The notes under the pieces are model-generated. The model had not been told where the DNA came from and searched no databases. It worked only from the letters and a program-made list of their open reading frames with translations. This document shows, one piece after another, positions 60,935 to 64,000 of a DNA stretch of 64,000 nucleotides. Position 1 is the stretch's first letter. The number at the start of each line of letters is the position of its first letter. A program made the translations under genes and the position numbers. The DNA comes from Vibrio fluvialis (lineage in GTDB: Bacteria > Pseudomonadota > Gammaproteobacteria > Enterobacterales > Vibrionaceae): assembly GCF_900460245.1 (NCBI RefSeq), contig NZ_UHIP01000002.1, positions 1,116,001 to 1,180,000 of the forward strand. Direction: 5' to 3'.

Positions 60935-62092
60935 ATGCATCATTATAAATATCTTTCAGCAGTGATCATGTTTGGTATCTGTCCTTTGTCTGCTTACGCT
61001 GCCAATGGCGTTGCGGATGCTCGTGGTAACGCGATGGGCAATACCGGCGTAACAACTTCAGACTATTTACTGGCGCCTTTCTACAATCCGGCGCTGACAG
61101 CGGTGTATCGTGACCGGGACTCGGTCGGGCTGCTGGTTCCTGCACTGGGAGCGAACATCCGTGATTCGGATGAGTCGCTTTCGACCATTGATGATCTGCA
61201 AAGCTCCATTGATCAATTTGAAGCGGCAGGCGTCGGCGCGGCGACACAGGAGAATATTGATCAGCTTAACGGCTATCTTGATGATTTAGCGGATGACAAA
61301 CCTTTTGCGGTTTCCGGTGGAGCAGGCATTGCTGTCGCGCTGCCCATGAATGCGGTGTCGCTGAACTTTTTTGCCCGTGGCTATGCGGAAATTCTGGCGG
61401 ATTCCAGTATTGCCGCCAACACCGGCAATACGGCATCCGATGTCGAAACCCGTTATCAGAATTCGTACGTTAACATGCTGGCCTTTGGCTATTCGGAATA
61501 TGGTGTGGCCGTCGCGAAGCTGTTTACGCTACAAGGTCAACAGATAGCGATTGGGATTACGCCCAAAATTCAGGAACTGCGAACATACAAAGAGGTGGTG
61601 ACGGTAAAAGACTTTGACCTGAGCGACTACGATCAGAGCAAAACTTCCAAGAATGCCTTCAACCTCGATATTGGTGCCGTGTGGTTAAAAGATAACTTCA
61701 GGGCTGGTATTGCAGCAAAAGACCTGATTTCTCAGGAAATTAAAACTTACGATGACCAGAGCAGTTATACGCTTGATCCGCAGGTGACAGTCTCTGGCGG
61801 GTATGTTACTGACTTCCTTGCACTGGCGATCGACTGGGATTTGACTAAACAAAAACGCTTTAAAGGCGTGGATGATGATACGCAGTTCCTGCGATTTGGT
61901 GTGGAAGGCAACGCGTGGGGATGGGCGCAACTGCGAGCGGGTTATGAGATTGATTTGGAAAGCACGTTAGATAACTCGATCACGGCCGGGCTGGGGATCA
62001 GCCCCGGCGATTTAGTCAGTGTGGACCTGGCCGCCAATTATGCGGGTAACTATCAATATGGGCTTTCTGCCAACCTGGCTTTCACTTTCTAA
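60935..62092 (+). CDS. TraF-like outer-membrane protein (conjugal transfer TraF_2 family)
   Basis: A 385-aa exported protein. The signal peptide ends near PLSAYA-ANGV. ADARGNAMGNTGVTTSDYLL, then APFYNPAL, is the family hallmark, shared with FadL-like barrels; the C-terminus (YQYGLSANLAFTF) ends in Phe as outer-membrane barrels do. Despite the family name no conjugation genes are near. AGAGGTG precedes ATG 60935; a GTG at 60923 would add four residues. Confidence 0.82.
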   Translation: MHHYKYLSAVIMFGICPLSAYAANGVADARGNAMGNTGVTTSDYLLAPFYNPALTAVYRDRDSVGLLVPALGANIRDSDESLSTIDDLQSSIDQFEAAGVGAATQENIDQLNGYLDDLADDKPFAVSGGAGIAVALPMNAVSLNFFARGYAEILADSSIAANTGNTASDVETRYQNSYVNMLAFGYSEYGVAVAKLFTLQGQQIAIGITPKIQELRTYKEVVTVKDFDLSDYDQSKTSKNAFNLDIGAVWLKDNFRAGIAAKDLISQEIKTYDDQSSYTLDPQVTVSGGYVTDFLALAIDWDLTKQKRFKGVDDDTQFLRFGVEGNAWGWAQLRAGYEIDLESTLDNSITAGLGISPGDLVSVDLAANYAGNYQYGLSANLAFTF

Positions 62093-62123
62093 CGCCGGCG
62101 GGTTGCGGTTTATTTCAGCAGTT

Positions 62124-62155
62124 GCAGACATGTTGACAGATTTTTGCATGTCTGC
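62124..62155 (+). terminator. Hairpin after the TraF-like gene
   Basis: Perfect 9-bp arms GCAGACATG and CATGTCTGC with a 14-nt loop, followed by GCTTTTATTT. It separates this gene from luxP. Confidence 0.65.
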
Positions 62156-62191
62156 GCTTTTATTTGTACGCCGTATGCTTAATAATCGTAG

Positions 62192-63400
<1,209 letters not shown>

Positions 63401-63421
63401 TCGGTAGCAAAGGAACACTGA

Positions 63422-64000
63422 GTGGGCATCAGATCAAGCACAGTCAAACAGAAAAGAAAAATCGCAACGTTCATCAGCCGAGCGATTGTGACGGTGCTTG
63501 GTGCGCTGACGTTGACGGTACTGTTTCAAAGCTATCAAATCAGCAGTCGTTTGATCTCACAGGAAGTGGCCCGCACTTCAACTCAAACCTCCAGCCTGAT
63601 TCAGAACCTGTTCAATTACCGATTGGCCACGCTGCAGATTCATCAGGACAGTAGCGCAAAAAATGCCAGTTTGATTCAGGCTCTGCACGGCGATACTAAT
63701 GACGCACTGGATCAGTACTTTCTCAGTGTTGACCAGCTTGAACTCAACAATACGCCGGATATTCGTTTCATTACCGACCTCAAAGAGATGGTATGGGAAG
63801 ACGGCAACTCTCAGTTTTATGGGGTTCAGTCGAAAGAGCTCAATGCCATCATCCGAAAAGTGTCAATCAGCAGTAACTGGCACCTAATCCAAACGCCTTC
63901 AGAGTTAGGCACGGCCTACCTGCTTGTTCGCCGCTCACCGATTGTGGATACCGCAACCGGCGAAGTCATCGGTTTTCTCTACGTCAGTATTGTACTCAAC
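63422..64000 (+). CDS. luxQ: Autoinducer-2 sensor kinase/phosphatase LuxQ, 5' part
   Basis: The first 193 codons of LuxQ; the gene runs out of the window. Start GTG 63422 directly follows an in-frame TGA and has AAAGGA upstream. KQKRKIATFISRAI then VTVLGALTLTVLF is the cytoplasmic tail and TM1, followed by the periplasmic PAS-fold sensor (LIQNLFNYRLATLQIHQDSS, IGFLYVSIVLN) that clasps LuxP. The kinase and receiver domains would follow. It feeds LuxU-LuxO in quorum sensing. Confidence 0.95.
   Translation, partial: MGIRSSTVKQKRKIATFISRAIVTVLGALTLTVLFQSYQISSRLISQEVARTSTQTSSLIQNLFNYRLATLQIHQDSSAKNASLIQALHGDTNDALDQYFLSVDQLELNNTPDIRFITDLKEMVWEDGNSQFYGVQSKELNAIIRKVSISSNWHLIQTPSELGTAYLLVRRSPIVDTATGEVIGFLYVSIVLN

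Noticed and set aside
60935..62092. Conjugation function for the TraF-like gene
   Set aside because: Only the family name suggests it; no other transfer genes are present and the neighbours are ordinary chromosomal genes.

Overview
The window looks like a stretch of a Vibrio second chromosome: luxP and luxQ (AI-2 quorum sensing) near yeeX, a yceH (DUF480) gene, a GIY-YIG gene and the glp genes, a grouping I remember from Vibrio chromosome II, plus a cps/vps-like exopolysaccharide cluster. I cannot name the species from sequence alone.

Layout. (1) 1-12369, + strand: eleven tightly packed exopolysaccharide genes: initiating sugar transferase (5' end outside the window), outer-membrane barrel, short Wza-like export protein, Wzz/Wzc-like co-polymerase with a degenerate kinase domain, Wzx-like flippase, Wzy-like polymerase, three glycosyltransferases, a small membrane protein and a DUF4832-type lipoprotein. 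(2) 12408-19939: glycerol-3-phosphate utilisation, glpABC (-) diverging from glpFK (+), then a small membrane protein gene. (3) 20211-22322: the stub of a prophage, with a frameshifted repressor 3' end, two unknown cargo genes and a decayed integrase start. (4) 22323-59123: an apparently complete prophage of about 36.7 kb between two 43-bp direct repeats that overlap the yeeX terminator. (5) 59145-64000: yeeX, yceH, GIY-YIG, a TraF-like outer-membrane protein, luxP and the start of luxQ.

The prophage is a mosaic. Its head (portal, terminase, scaffold/protease, capsid, completion protein), rolling-circle replication protein and Ogr-type activator are P2-like. Its tail (sheath, tube, frameshifted chaperone, tape measure, circulation protein, hub, spike, gp46/47/48-like baseplate, fibre) follows Mu gene order. 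That tail operon is split by the attachment site and the lysogeny/replication module. Three copies of a 21-bp imperfect palindrome sit upstream of the late operons and probably bind the Ogr-like activator.

The prophage carries several cargo sets. Between repressor and integrase is an array of four minus-strand gene cassettes separated by Vibrio-type attC sites (AbiTii-like protein, PD-(D/E)XK-like nuclease, membrane coiled-coil protein, zinc-ribbon coiled-coil protein). After the portal gene is a second plus-strand array of two cassettes (HEPN-like protein and permuted NlpC/P60-like protein), also with attC sites. No integron integrase is present. Next to it are an Ash-like leader with a KilA-N gene and a two-gene pair resembling lambda RexA/RexB. 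In the early region a 119-aa protein resembles the phage's own terminase ATPase segment with its acidic motif lost, beside a small protein with a possible Cys-His-Asp triad. The stub prophage carries a different two-gene cargo at exactly the same repressor-integrase position, which marks this as an exchangeable cargo site.

All family assignments were made by reading the sequence and from memory of the families; no database search was run.
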